From NCBI GenBank assembly GCA_018806985.1, contig JADANN010000120.1, forward strand, positions 1,302,001 through 1,366,000: a DNA stretch of 64,000 nucleotides. Direction: 5' to 3'. The notes beneath the pieces were generated by a model, which worked only from the letters and a program-made list of their open reading frames with translations, had not been told where the DNA came from and ran no database searches. This document shows, piece by piece, positions 38,682 through 51,529 of this stretch (within the stretch, counting starts at the first letter, position 1; the number at the start of each line of letters is the position of its first letter). The translations under genes and the position numbers were made by a program. The DNA comes from Angiostrongylus vasorum. Lineage: Eukaryota > Nematoda > Chromadorea > Rhabditida > Metastrongylidae.

Positions 38682-41600
38682 GTAAATGTCCTGTCAAGTG
38701 GATAGATTATGAATGTTATGTTTTGCCATTTAGGTATGTGCAGCGACCACTCCATAGCCTTCGCGAGATGGCGGATTCGGCAAGGAGAGGAGGTTCAAAT
38801 AACTGGACACCTGGTGGTCGTCCACAAGGAGCACGGGTATCGCGGATCGACCAAGCACCCCGATTTACTCATAATTCAACAGCTGCAGCATCATCTACAT
38901 CACAGCAAAATTTGCCGTTTAATTATGGTGCAACCAGAGCGCCGTTATTAACAAATATCTCTGCTACAGAGGTTACACGAAGGCCAGGAGTGCTGACAGG
39001 GAATGCACTAACTACTGCCACTTCTTCCTTAATTCGTTCTGACCATGTATATCCTCGTAGCCATTCGTCTGGACGCCGTGAAACACCGGCTTCTAATTAC
39101 CGTCGAAGTGCTTCCAGTGGAAGGCCAGTTACTCACACACTTGGTACAAACTCAGTACCTGCTCTAGATGATAGAGGATGTACTTCTTCTGAGCAAATTT
39201 TGGATGATCTTCCTACAGAGTGTATGCCTACCTCAACTCCTGCAACAGAAATAACCGATGAGAATCAGGGTAGTGTCCAGCAAATGGAGAAGTGCTCTGC
39301 GTCGTTGACTAGTAAGGGCCAGTCCCAGCTCTCAGATCAAAACTCTCCAAGGAGTGCTCAAGGGTCCCGTGTTACATCTTCTCAAAAACCCCAGAAAGAG
39401 ATCGTCCTTTTGAGAGATGAACATGGTCAGTTACGTCGAGTTAAAAGATTGCCAGATGGGACATTACTTATAAGGGACCGCCCTCCTGGTAATCTTATTT
39501 CCCAGTTGGGCAGGATTCCCACAGAGACGAGATCAGGTGCTGAAATGCGTAGGTCTGGATCTCCGAAAGCCGGAACTGTCTGGGATGTGCAATCAGTAGT
39601 TGGCAAACAAGGGAAAAAGATAGGAAGGGAAGTGGGTCAATGGAGACGATCTCAAGCGTTCCTAGCATCTTGGAATCACTCTGCATCAGTTTCGGAATAC
39701 GAAAGTGCTCTTCATAATCAGAATTCACGAAATCCTGCTCCTATAACGCAACCAAAAGCGAAGAGTAAAAGGAAAGACGTGCTATATCCGGACGATGACA
39801 ATGAAATTATCGTGATAACTGGCAAAAAGCGAGAAAAACATGTCAAGAATGTGGCAAAGCCTCAAAAACATTCGAGGAAGAGTGTGATGCTCGAGAATTA
39901 CTCCACAGTTGCTGCTCGTAAATCTAGACAGCGCATTCAAAAGCTTGTATCCCGTTTGACTGTTGTCAACCGTACTCCCGTACCAGAGGAACAGGGATTC
40001 GCGCACCGTAAGCGAGTGGAACCGCAAGACTATGATGACGATAACACCGCTATTGATATCGAAACAGTAGACGATACAGTAGAGGAAGCGATTAAGGAGC
40101 TCATTGCTTCTGCACCGCCTTCAGGATTTTCAGATACAAAGGAACAGTGCCTACAAGCGCGTAAGAAAGCCGGCCGTCCTCCAAAGAAATTCCGTGGAAG
40201 ACTTGCGAAGCAAAAGCAAGCAATTCGAGATGCGGAGATTGCTGAGAAAGTGGCAATCAAGCAAAGGGAGCTACCAGTCCTTGATTTGACTTTGAAAGTT
40301 ATAGAAGATCCCACAGTTGAACTTCCTTTAGAAGCGGCTATATTGCTTGATTCATCAATCATCCATGACACGGCATTACTTCACGAAGTAGGCGAAGTGT
40401 TGAAAGAGCTCGTGGCTCAAGTATGTCTGGAAGAACTACAGCCAAAAAGAGATATAAAATCTCGTTCACGACGGTGTTGGGAACATTTACCCGAGCGAGT
40501 TCGTTCTAAGAGGCAGGAGTATCGAAACTTGAACGTCCCTGTCGCGCAACGTAGTCCTCCACCTCCACCACTAAGGAGCAAACCAAGGGGTCGAAACTCA
40601 GAGAAGTATCGACAAGCCGTACTTGAGCGAGCTAAGCAACAGAGTGGAGAAGGAGCTGCTCCGAATATTCGCAATGAATCTAAACCCTTGAATACAAGCC
40701 AAGAGGAGGTGGCGGAAATTCAAATTGGTGGAAGTGGAAACGTTGCTCATTGTTCTAATCATGATCAAAGTCCTTCATTATGCTCAAAATCACAGTCGGG
40801 AATGCGAAGCGCATGGGAAGAAGATTTCGCGATCTCTGGTTTTGAGGACTTCGACTTGAACGAGGATGATCTTGTGGATATCAATGTCGATACGTTCTTT
40901 ACGTCAGCAGAAAATATAGACACGTCTTCGGGTGATGAGGGCGATACGCCTTCTCATAAGATGCGGCAAAAACTGCGAACGTTTTTGGGCGAAGTCGTTC
41001 ACTTTCCTCGGGTGACTCCTACGAGAGTTGATTCCAATGACCACGAAAAAATCTCAGTGGAAACTAGTAGTACCGAAACTTCCAAACCTCTTGCCATCAA
41101 GCAGGAACACATACAAGAAGATCAAGCAGAGGATGATGTAGCTCGGGTTGCTACCCACGTTATAGACATAATAATTGACCAAATATCTTCATGGATATCC
41201 CGGAGTTTGGATAATGATGATAAGCGAACAGAACAAGAAACCTACGGTGATCAATTTACGCATTTTACAGAGTCAAGCAGCTTTGTAAGTGTGGTTCTGT
41301 CGCTAGAGAAAAGTGAATCATCAGGAACAGCTCTACAAAAAATTATGGATACGGACATGACCAGCTCCTTCCGTGATGACTACGAGAACTGTTATGGTCA
41401 CATAAGGTTCTCTACATCTGTCATACCTGAAATGAAAACTTCATCTTTGCATAATGTTGGAGTCGACGTTCTTGACTTTCCATTTAATATGGCAGCTATA
41501 GCTGATTTGTCTATGAAAGATGTTGATGTAAGACTTGACAAAATTTCATCTGAATATCCTGTTCTGAATGCTTACTTAACATCAGATGACGTAACACGTA

Positions 41601-44600
41601 TTGAAACTGCAGAACACCATTCTTCCAAAGAGGACTTGGTTTTTCCCGACATCAAATACTCTAGTCATTGTGATATTGTGTTTTTTGAAGCTATTGGAGA
41701 AGAGGAACGCTACTCTGTTAGTGGAGTCGTTAATATCGCATCGGCAGGAGCGGAATGTTTGAATCTTGTGTGCGATGTTTCTATTAATTTATCTCATACT
41801 GAATTCACTTGTAACCACGTTGAAGAGCGATGTTTTGATGTCCAAAAAAAACTTTACGGGATTCACTTATTCGAAGCAGCAGTGTATACATTCAATTCAC
41901 ACTATGGACACGAACTTCAGTGGGAATGATGAACATCTTCAAGTTTCCTTTTCATTGCTATGTGCCAACGCTGAAGTGGATCAGCTCACCATCATCGTGT
42001 CGGATTTATCACTGATTCACTTGACTCCTGATGCTATTGAAAATATTATGTTTGAGTCGTTGGTGGGAACGGACGAGGAAGTTGAAGGAATTAGTGTTTC
42101 CACTATTGGAACCATAATTGTTCCTTCTGAAGAATACTGTTCGTTTAGCAACATTTCGACGTCTAACGTTATTAAGGATGGTCGACTGACAGAAAGTATT
42201 CTTATTTCTCACAATGTTCCTTGTGCGGAGCAGGAGCGTAATGCCCTATCAGTGATTCAGATCGACTGTTCTTTTGTTAATGTAGATGAAGAGGAAGAAA
42301 TGGCAGAGTTTGCTGTCTTAACTGAATCCCACTTGCTGCAAATATGTGCAACAATATCACCTGTGGAATTGAAGGTTACCATTGACGATTTTTTTTCAAT
42401 AATCGAAGGGATTCATGCCAATTCTGATGATTTGCAGACGGAACAAGTATTGTTACGAAGACGAAAGTGGGAAGACGGAGGAAAAACAGGTTTGTTAAAC
42501 TTTTGGTTTCGCTGTCCTTTCAAACCTCCCAATGGTTTACCGCTTCATCGTGGCTAGAAGGTGTTACTGGGTGTCGGACTGCGATGTACAGCGGGAGGAT
42601 TCATCCCTCCGGCAGGGTCTCCCAAGCTGAGAAGAAGTCTAAAGTTTCCATCAGGAAGTCCAGCTAAGAATAAACCAATACCAGGATTCACTACCGTCCT
42701 GGCGTCAAACTAGTCGCATGGTGGCAAATCTTCCGCTGATCGACAGCGGCTGACTGTGGTGGTAACGACCTGGGGAGACTTCAGCCAGGCTGACCTCGGG
42801 TCTCCAGGGAGACATAATGGATAATCCTTTCAAATACTCCTTTGTACCTGAGATTTTCATCCAGTTTTTTCTTCTTTTTGTCAAATGAAAAAAAAACGGG
42901 GATATATTCATCAATTGTGGCCGTCAGTAGTAGATGAAAAGCAGTTTAAATCATTACAGGCTGTGATTGGTACTGGAAACGAAGTGATGGCTGAATCGCT
43001 CACATGTGGTGTACCTCTTGGGGCAACTATAAGTGGTGAATTGAAGGAGTCATGTAATCCTTCGTCTCTGGGACGAGAAGACACGCGTGAGGGACCTGTG
43101 AGTGTGGAAAACATGGTCGATAGCGCAGACAGTTTTGGAAGTTCCTCAGGCACTGCTGCGCGTCCTCGGGCGAAAAGAAAGACGGTCTCAAGGAGGCGAA
43201 GCTCGCAAGTACATAGCATACTTTTTGCTTTTTTTTACGATATTCTTCTTTCCTAACGTCTTGATTTTCATCATTGACTCTAATTTAATTAAAATGATTG
43301 TCATCGTTCACTCCGTATCAAGTTGTATATCTGGATGTTCATCTGTTCGTTGTATTACTTACATGTTTCATTTTTATAGGTAGCACTGGTCAACAGCGCA
43401 ATCATTGAAAGCAGTTTAATCTCGGAAGTTAGCTTTTTCTGTAATTTCTTTTGCAACTAAGTATTTCAAAAGACTGACCTTCTATAAACCGCGGCATAAA
43501 TAGTTGTTGAGCCGATGCGAGGTTGGTGTAAGTTTCCGTTGTCGTTGTTGTTGTTGTTGTCGTTGTTGTGGGTGTTGTTGGTGTTGTTGGTCGATGGCTG
43601 ACGTTTCGGCGATCTCCGCTTCCTCAGAGCCGTGCTGTTACGAATGGGACTCTAAACTCTAGAGTTCAAAATACTCCGAAATGTTGACAGTAGTCCCAGT
43701 CGTAACAGCATGGTTCTGAGAAGGCGAAATCGCCTAAATGTCTGCCATCGACCAACAACAGCAACAACAACGACGACAAAAACGACAATAACAACAACAA
43801 TGACAACGGAAACTTATACAACCTCGCATCAGCTCAGCAAGATCAATTTATATGATCGTATAAACAAATATATCACCTACAATTAGGTATTTGCCTTCAT
43901 GTGTTTTCCAAGCGAATTTGCGACTGGGAAACATTAATATCTTATCGTACGGTTTTGTTTTTTTATCCCATAATTTCTTTTTCAGTATCTACAAAGTGAC
44001 GATTCGCCCGATAGTGGATTTTCTCCGATAACGGTACGTTGCTTAACATTAGCGATGAACAAAAATAAGATTGTTTTTTGTGCAAGCTGTGAACCAATGA
44101 TTTCTTGAAATTTATGGAAGGCAGCAATAATTCTATTTGTAGTATTTGGAGCAGTGTTTCATCCAGTCTCCTGACCTTTTTGGAATGAAAGCAGATATCT
44201 CCAGAAAAAAAAACGAAGAGTGAAAGTACGTTGAAGTTGAATGTTTTCGAAGTTTCTGATTACTTACTCATCAAGTTTTTTGTGCTTCGATCTGTCATTT
44301 AGCACTCTCCATCAACATCTGACCAACTTACGGGTCCAATCACGAGAAGTAGGGCCAAGCGTTTAAACGCAGAGCGGGAGAGAAGTATTGTTTTTACTGC
44401 AAACGACACCAGTATTGCTTTGGATCATTTGTGGAGAAGAAAACACTACACCGCTGGTGAAAGCCTAATCGGCACTGTGGCCATTATCTGTAAAGCACTC
44501 AGGGTTAGTGGAATATTTCTAACTGTTCTCGTACTACTGCACTTTCATAATTCATCGTGCTTGACATTGTTGTGTTAAAGTTGGGAAAGTAGATAGGAAG

Positions 44601-47600
44601 TTAGGGTAGTCAATTGCTCCATGTTAATTATGGGTTTTTTTTAATTTGAAGAGTTCAGGTTTCCGGTAGCGTCATTTTCGTAAGACGTTGTTGATAAAAA
44701 GTGATTCGTAGCTTAGTGGTTATTCCTTGAAAATTTTTTCCTCGTAATAGTAATTTATGAAGTAATTTTTGGTCCTTGTTCTAATGTACTTCTGTTTTAA
44801 ATGGTGGTCTTATTAGTTTACACCAAGTTTCGGTTTTCTTTTTTCCACCTTTGAAGACAACTGTGTAGAAGTGCTCCTAGGCCGCCGAACTTTCACCACG
44901 TCCATTCCTACAAAGCGCCAAAGCTATTAATACGTGCAGACGTGGGAGCCATTTGATTTCTGATTTCAATGTGAGTACATTATCTCTTTATTTTCATCCT
45001 TCTTACTTTTAATTAATCCTATTTAAGCTGGCTACGATAAAGTCTAGGAATCCTATTGTTACCTTGGAACCGGATATGAGTAAGTGGATTTCATTTCTAA
45101 CCGTATTTGTTAGTTGGCTATAGTAGAGTTACAATTTATGACTTTATTGATGTGTAAATTAGAACATGGAGGACACTTTAATACTTATTTCTAATGTTTC
45201 CTGCTATACAAAATTTTGGCTTCCACAGTCGTGGTAAAACCCCAAATAAGACATTTACTTGGAATTTGTTAGGTAATTTTAAGCTCACCAGGGCATTTTG
45301 TTTTAGATGAACAAAATGCAAACATGAGAAACTTGCAGCTTTTCAAGTATCCTTCAAGTAATATATTAGGGGAATTCATAAAATGATTCTACTCCGAGAC
45401 GGGCTAGAACACACCTGTACTACGTTATTCAAAATGTTCTTATCAATTTCACTGTTGAACAGTAAGTTTCTATAACTCAGTGATGAAGTAGTATTTCTAT
45501 CCGAAGACACTTCGAGCAGTTTCGTTTCCAGAAACCGTACCGAAATCTTATTTACAATTTGACATCAGTCCGAATTCCTGGTGTCAGTACTTGAAGGGTG
45601 TTTTCGGCATCGTGGTGAATTTTTTTTCTCTATTTTCTCTAAAAAGTGATATTTGTGCTAGGAAGACCAAGAAGTAGTTGGGTAAAGATCGTCGAGTGTG
45701 GTGAGCACTATAATTTTTTTTATAACACTCCATTTCTGAACCGTTACTCGAAGAATCTCTGGATAGATGTCGTACTGCCGTAGAAACATTTCGTGCTAGT
45801 TATCTTTGACCATTAACAGGTGCGGTTGTTTTCGCATACGTATTGAACACAGTTGGAATCTGCAGTGATAGTTTCATCACAGTAAGAGAAACATCAATTA
45901 CTTGAACACTATGAGATAATACTTAGCATCCATTGCTGATTATAGGAACATATCATTGCAGCTTCGTGGACTAGGGAATTCCATACATCATCCTTTTTCG
46001 AGCCTTCTGTTTTTCTCCAACAATTTTTTCAAAAACTATCGAATTCGACATCCTCACCTTCGTTGCTTTCTGTACGACCGACCGACGATAGTCCTTGCCT
46101 TTTTGAAACGTGGTGATTTAAATTGTCTGCTTTTTCTCTTGTTATCGCGTGATTTACAACTAGCTCTAATCTTTTCGAACCATGTTTGGGTCGTATTTTA
46201 CCTGTAATACCATCTCCCCCTCTTCTGTTTGCATTCGTGGTTAACTTTGTTTCTTTTTTAACCTAATACATCGAACGTAGTAACCTTTTACGGAAAAGCT
46301 TTATTTGGATACCTGAGTGTGCCATCTTCACGAGGCACATTGTCCAGTCTGTCAGTAGCCCAGTATCAGTTTAAGAGGTATTGTGCTGACTGTACAGAAT
46401 TTTTTTCTTTGAAGTATAGAGACACCTCTTCCTACGGCTTTTTCTGGCGCTGATTCGCAGAACAGGTTTACTCTATGTTACTGCGATTCCTAATTTAAGA
46501 TGTCAGAATGTTCTGCATTTTGTATGACTCTCGCTTTATATCATAGTTCGTGCAGGTGAATCCATCTTCACGATAAGGATGTAAGGAGTGGAAGGGAGGA
46601 ACAGGAACATAGCATCCAGTCAACATGTATTCCTCCTGAATTGGAGGGTTTAGTAAATTTTAAATGTTAGAAAAGCTCATTGTTGTAGTTTTTTTTGGAA
46701 CACTGTTTTAATTACAAATCGGTAAGTGTTCAAGGACTTTCTGAAAAAGCATATGTGAGTTGTTACGTCGCCGATTTAGTTTTCATTTACAATTTTTTTA
46801 AAATGATTTCTGAATGTTTATAGCCAAGCTGGCCACTTCAATACAGCCAGTGACACCCTTTCGTCTCTCTCTGCCTCGCTGTGAAGGAAGTCTGGAGTCT
46901 GCTTTGATGCAGTACGAAGCAGGCATTAAGTGTATCCTAGAACAAGTGAAGAGCACAAGATCTATTATAGAGGTGAAGGAGCAATTCCATCTTTCTTTCA
47001 GCTATAATTATTCGCCACGTCTACAAATAGCCCTCGACTGTTTTGATCTTACGAAACGTCCTTGATGAGCTGACACGCGATTTCTATCACGTGCTTCTGT
47101 TGTTCGTTTGCTAACATACCGGTGCTCCGACGTTGTTTGGAGCCAGGTCATATTGCCATACAGCATCATTCGATGAAAGCGCTGCAATCCCAATAATGTT
47201 ATGTAACCAAACGTCTATGTTCTAAAGGGAAACGATATCGCCGGAATCGTAGCATCCGTCGAATAGCAAAAGTACGTCACCAACCACACGTTAGCTCACA
47301 AAGGGCAGTGCATGAGATTAAAATAAATTTAGTGATACCATGTTTAAAACTAGATATTGTGAACTGCTAGTCTTTGATTGATTTGGTTAATAGCATTGGA
47401 TTATACGTCATTCTCCCACTTAGCCTACATAGAACTGGGCTGTTTTTTTCAGAAATACTTTCCCTTTAGAATGTTCGTTCAACTTCACACTGGACTTTGC
47501 ATTTTCTTATGGATGCGCAGCTCTACATGCTAGACATCCAGTACGAAATTTGGGAATATTTGACACGGTGTGTTCAGTTGGGTGTCTTCAGTATATATCA

Positions 47601-50600
47601 GTGCTCCCTTTGGGAGACCCATCATCAGTTGGTACGTTGTTTTCTGCTTCTGTATAACTCAGTTTTCGAAATTTACTTGGAATGAATCATTATAGTTTGA
47701 TGCGCGTATGCATTGCTTGCTTTTCGAAATGAATGCAGCAGTAGCCCTTTCTTCACAAGCAGAGATGTGTTCCTCCTACGTCCGACGATTCGAAGAGTGG
47801 AATAGGTATAGTCGCTGGTTTATTTATTGCCTTCTTCAATCAGTATGGTCGTTTTGCAGAAAAACCAATAATTTCTCCTCCATATACAATAATGTACACG
47901 GTCTCGCCTTGTCATTAATCAAACATGTGAGTTAAAAATGTGACGAAACGAGTGTTTATAAATAGTTTATTACATTTTTAGATCACTATTCCCTAATGCA
48001 CTAACCCGGTTACAATCTATGACACATTGGAATTCAAAAGAACGTCCATACAAAAGCAGCGAGGAGGTGTTTTTCGTCGACCTGGTTCCGTTTTTTTGAA
48101 GTCGGCACATGTCCATTTGCCAGCGCAGATTTCGATGTAACTTATTTCCCTTTTCAAAATATTTTTCTGTATGAACTTAGATTATTGTCAGTTTTTTTCA
48201 AGATGGAGAAGTTCTTCCTTGGTACGCAATCGATTGAATGTGATTCACTCGAGAACTTGATCAGCGATAATGTTACTCAAAACAGCAGCGCTAATGGGTT
48301 CTCGTTTCTGTTCCCCTTCCTTTGCTGTCTTAGCAATATGTCGGAATCAGATTTACAAAGAGGTTTCCTCGTATTTTAACAATCACATAGACGTAAGTTG
48401 GATCTAGTTTCTCTTTTTTTATTATATAATTATTCAGAGGCCCATCTTAGTGATTTGGGGTTGTACTGATAACTTTGGTTTCAGGAACTAATGCGCAACG
48501 ACCATTATCATCTATCCCCTGATTTCACCAATGTCTCGGGCATATGTTTTATCGCGATTTCATGAAACTCGTGCGAAGTTTTTAATGCGAAATAACATCA
48601 TGAATCTTAATAAAATAATCGCAAAGGTAATTTTAACAAGTTTGAAACGTTGAGCGCTGAAGTTTTGATACCACAGCGTGTGTTTATAATCTTAGCCGAG
48701 AATTTCCATTTCACTTTGACAGAGTTGAAACTTAAAATTGAGGGATCAACACGATCTTTTCGTTTCATCTAGTTCTTCAAAACATTGTAAAACTGCATTC
48801 GGAGACCGTGCTTTAATAAAAGATAAACAAAACAACATTTTGCCTTACAGACGATATATTTGTTATAGTAACAATGTTACAGCTTAACTCGACTTTCGAC
48901 GAACTGAAGAGGATCGTGGATAAAACGGGTCAGGTAGAACTTGATTGCCCATGTGGTCAGGTGGTATTCTTTTTCGACAGCGGCAAGGTGGGCGTGAATA
49001 TCAACAGTCTAAGTACTGAAAATGTTCACGTTCCTGACCCAGTATTAGCAGAAGAAGGTCGTCGTATAATGGGTGATTGTGTTAAAAACACGGTGTTCGA
49101 TCCACTCACCATCATTGAGCAGGAAAAGGAGAACAGCTTGACAGTGAAACACGATCGTATGAAAAAGTCTATTGAAATAGTGAAAGACTGGGTGATGACT
49201 GTCTCTTCTACATACGATGATGAAGTCCATTGTGAAACAACTGATGCGGGCGTGGAGTGCGTTGAGCCTATGGAAGTGATCTATCCATCCAGTCCAGCTC
49301 ACGCAACTGTAATTGAGGATGTCGATGACGAAAGTGACAGTTTGGCTTCAGTGGTATCGAAACAGACGGAGAAAAAATGTTGCAATATCGACACAGTAAC
49401 AACTACCATTGCCGGTCGTAGAATAGAGTATTCGGTTAACTGTGCGGATGGTGTCCTGAAGATGAAAACTATGGATTCCTTGACAGATGATACATCAACA
49501 GATAATTTATCGGCTACTAACACATTTACGACTGCATCTTTCAACTCATTCGATCAAATTGAAACCTTAAAAATTATTCGTTCTCATGAGACTGGCGAGT
49601 TTAATTGGATTGCGATGATAAAAAATGCCCTCGACGCAATTCCGGCTCCAAAAATTATGCCAGCTTTTTTACGAGGAAGTGGCTCATCAGATTGTCAAAT
49701 TGATGTGTACGTTTAGTTGCATTTGATTGGCTTTAACAAGTGGTGTAACTGCCGGTATTTAGAATGAAGGCTCACGAACGTGCCAACCATTTCGTCCAAG
49801 AACTCGATGAAAATGGAGAATTTATTGATCAGCGCAAGGAACAGAGGGAAAGAATTCGGCAGTTCCAACATGTGGATTATTTCGAACGTAAAAGAAACAC
49901 CAGGTGACTCACAAACGTTCCCTTTGTGAGATACGTCTGAGATCTTTATTGAAGTTGTGATATTTGGATACTTGGACACTTGGACGGCCCGTCCGTCCTC
50001 ACTGGTTGTGCGGGCCCCAGCATAATCTCCACTTTTTGGAGTTTTGCTGGTTGTTTAGCCATTGTGTCTCCCCGGAATCTCAAGGTCAGCCTAGCCAAAG
50101 TTTTCCCCTGGTCGTCACCACCACAGGCAGTCGCCGACGTTTTGGATCAGAGGGACATTTGACGCCATGTGACTAGTTTGATAAGGTGGTGGATTCTGGT
50201 ATTGGTTTACTCTTAGCTGGGCTTCCTGATGGAAATACCGGACTCCTTCTCAGGTTGGGAGACCCTGCCAGGGGACGAATCACCCCGCTTCACATCGCAG
50301 CTCGACAGCCAGGAACACTTCCCAGCCACGATGAGGTGGTAAACCTTTGGCAGGAAAGTTGAGATCATCTAATTACTATTCGATTTAACATCTGTCAGGT
50401 TCGAAGCAATTAGCAGCGGAACCTCTCTCGAATTCACCGTGCCTAAGGCAGATGAACGCGATAAAGTCCCTTTATACGCGTTGTGGATTTCTGAGGTCGT
50501 TCGCTACGCTGACATCGAAAGGAAAAGGTCTGTTTGTTCTAATTTACAAGGTTTTTATTGGTTTTCTATGTCCGTTTCTTACAGAATGATGCAACTGAGG

Positions 50601-51404
50601 CCAATTAACAATGTTGGACGTTGCCGTGCAGCTCGTTCGGAAATGATTCGAGAGTTCGCCATTCCTTGCAAACGAGCGAGACGGTATATGTTTAGAGGAA
50701 TCTTTTTTAAACAGTGCTTAAATTGGAATCTGAACTAATATTCATGACAGATGCAATTCAACTCCTCCTTGGTTCGGGCGTACGGTTTACGAGCACTATG
50801 GAGATGATTTGTCATTGGGTATGGCTCGACTTGAATACGAAATTTCTGTGAGTTTCTTGTTTATCATATCTATCAAATCCGTAGTGATTGTGTGATTGTG
50901 ATTCCCATCAAAATATCTGTTTGTGCACCAGAATTATGGACCAATGCCATTGCGAACTAAAGAAAATAACAGTCAATATTAGGAATATGTCTGAATTGGT
51001 ATAGTAGCATTCAGTCGAGGCTTCTTTTCAGGGCCGGAAAATGCAACCTGATCCTAAGATTGGATCTCATGATGACGCCATCACACATTACTTTATAAGT
51101 AGGAACAATTCGCCGTCCACAATGGTTGATCCTTTAGAGCTACTCGAGAACCCATATTCGTTCTTTGAACACAAGCCTGTCGCAGGAAAACGGATTGTAA
51201 GCATCTCATTTCTGTTCATTTGCGGAGCGGTGGTTATTTTGCGATTGTTTTCAGTTACCTCCACTTGTAGAGAGTTCCCTGGTTAAGAAGGTTTGTCTCT
51301 CCGATCCTCCTATCTTCGCCCCGTTTACTTCTTTGAAGAATGAACCGGAAACTTTGTACCCACCATGTGACTCTGATTTCGATTCAAGCGATGATGAGCT
51401 ATAA
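35448..51404 (+). CDS. Very large multi-exon gene, ~2,915 residues, probable nuclear/chromatin protein
   Basis: I can chain about 31 exons from the ATG at 35448 to the TAA at 51404. Their splice phases agree once single surplus bases are discounted at nine places; one junction (37772/37828) stays one base short. The product is acidic and low-complexity at the N-terminus. It then has long charged, Ser-rich stretches, an AT-hook-like [11 protein letters not shown], a basic PEKKRRVK segment that may be a nuclear signal, and an acidic end ([11 protein letters not shown]). No enzyme motif, signal peptide or membrane segment is evident. I do not recognise the family. The AT-hook and NLS-like parts suggest a chromatin role; that is inference. 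Two introns contain repeat C and one holds a hairpin element. Exon positions are in the five block entries below. A split into two neighbouring genes cannot be excluded. Confidence 0.7.
38734..42489 (+). CDS. Large gene, block 2: giant exon 11 (~1,250 codons)
   Basis: The acceptor TTGCCATTTAG precedes 38734 and the donor ACAG|GTTTGT follows 42489. The frame is open from 38734 to 41926, then shifts in the A8 run at 41844-41851 and stays open to the donor. The exon codes for SREM/ARRGG-type basic and Ser/Thr-rich sequence first. An AT-hook-like [16 protein letters not shown] follows at about 40170-40220, then the Pro-rich [15 protein letters not shown] at about 40550-40600, and a long acidic second half. 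An ATG upstream of the acceptor (in the intron) makes an apparent 1,093-codon ORF from 38648, but that start is not supported. Confidence 0.75.
42523..42832 (-). repeat. Repeat C, copy 4, in an intron of the large gene
   Basis: Begins ACCTCCCAATGGTTTACCGC and runs to about the GGTCTCCAGGGAGACATAAT block; the ACTTGGAT end is missing, so it is truncated. It makes up nearly all of the intron 42490-42864 and lies antisense to the gene. Confidence 0.8.
42865..44503 (+). CDS. Large gene, block 3: exons 12-15
   Basis: Exons: 42865-43208, 43986-44033, 44195-44225 and 44303-44503. Exon 12 starts after ATTTTCATCCAG in phase 1 and codes for [16 protein letters not shown] and a basic end [16 protein letters not shown]. 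Exon 13 is only 48 bases ([16 protein letters not shown]). Exon 14 needs one A less in its A9 run (44205-44213) and then reads ISPEKKRRVK, an NLS-like segment. Exon 15 reads [16 protein letters not shown] and [16 protein letters not shown]. The intron before exon 12 is almost filled by repeat C, and the intron before exon 13 holds a palindromic element. Confidence 0.65.
43510..43835. mobile_element. Palindromic MITE-like element with (GTT)n / (CAA)n arms
   Basis: The left end GAGCCGATGCGAGGTTGGTG continues into AAGTTTCCGTTGTC and a (GTT)n tract. The right end gives the reverse complement: a (CAA)n tract, then GACAACGGAAACTTATACAA and CCTCGCATC. The inner arms match too (GGTCGATGGC... and ...GCCATCGACC). 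The whole could fold into one hairpin of about 160-base arms. It lies in the intron 43209-43985 of the large gene. Confidence 0.85.
44881..48626 (+). CDS. Large gene, block 4: exons 16-24
   Basis: Exons: 44881-44970, 45028-45079, 46824-46972, 47470-47631, 47696-47805, 47860-47926, 47982-48066, 48181-48392 and 48485-48626. The long intron 45080-46823 shows nothing recognised. Segments include [36 protein letters not shown] and [17 protein letters not shown]. Exon 22 (47982) needs one base less near CCC. Exon 23 needs one less in a T7 run (48192-48198) and one less in TTTT (48373-48376), which brings it to the consensus donor GTAAGT. Exon 24 needs one less in CCCC. After these, all phases agree. 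Confidence 0.6.
48883..51404 (+). CDS. Large gene, block 5: exons 25-31 and stop
   Basis: Exons: 48883-49706, 49763-49903, 50399-50527, 50585-50683, 50751-50847, 51032-51196 and 51255-51404 (TAA). No frame correction is needed in this block and every phase agrees. Exon 25 is long, with [20 protein letters not shown] and an acidic middle. Later exons read [60 protein letters not shown] and [20 protein letters not shown], which look like an ordered, conserved C-terminal domain. The intron 49904-50398 contains repeat C. Confidence 0.8.
49965..50358 (+). repeat. Repeat C, copy 5, in an intron of the large gene
   Basis: Starts with the ATTTGGATACTTGGACACTT block and ends GATGAGGTGGTAAACCTTTGG. 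It is in sense orientation and is a well preserved copy, occupying most of intron 49904-50398. Confidence 0.85.
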
Positions 51405-51520
51405 ATTATCTTCGCTGTTCTGCAAGGAATTCTACGAGGTATTCTTCTTTGCTCCTGCAAGCATGTTCGCCACTGGATATTTGTGTGCGATTGTGATTGC
51501 TGGTGCATCATTACCGCCTT

Positions 51521-51526
51521 ATTAAA
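51521..51526 (+). terminator. Possible poly(A) signal variant of the large gene
   Basis: ATTAAA lies 117 bases after the TAA stop. No AATAAA is nearer. The variant is common in nematodes, but the site is only a candidate. Confidence 0.35.
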
Positions 51527-51529
51527 TAT

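Noticed and set aside
38648..38733. ATG at 38648 as the start of the 1,093-codon ORF
   Set aside because: It lies in exon 10 and the following intron. A good donor (38682) and acceptor (38733) remove this part, and the upstream exons join in phase.
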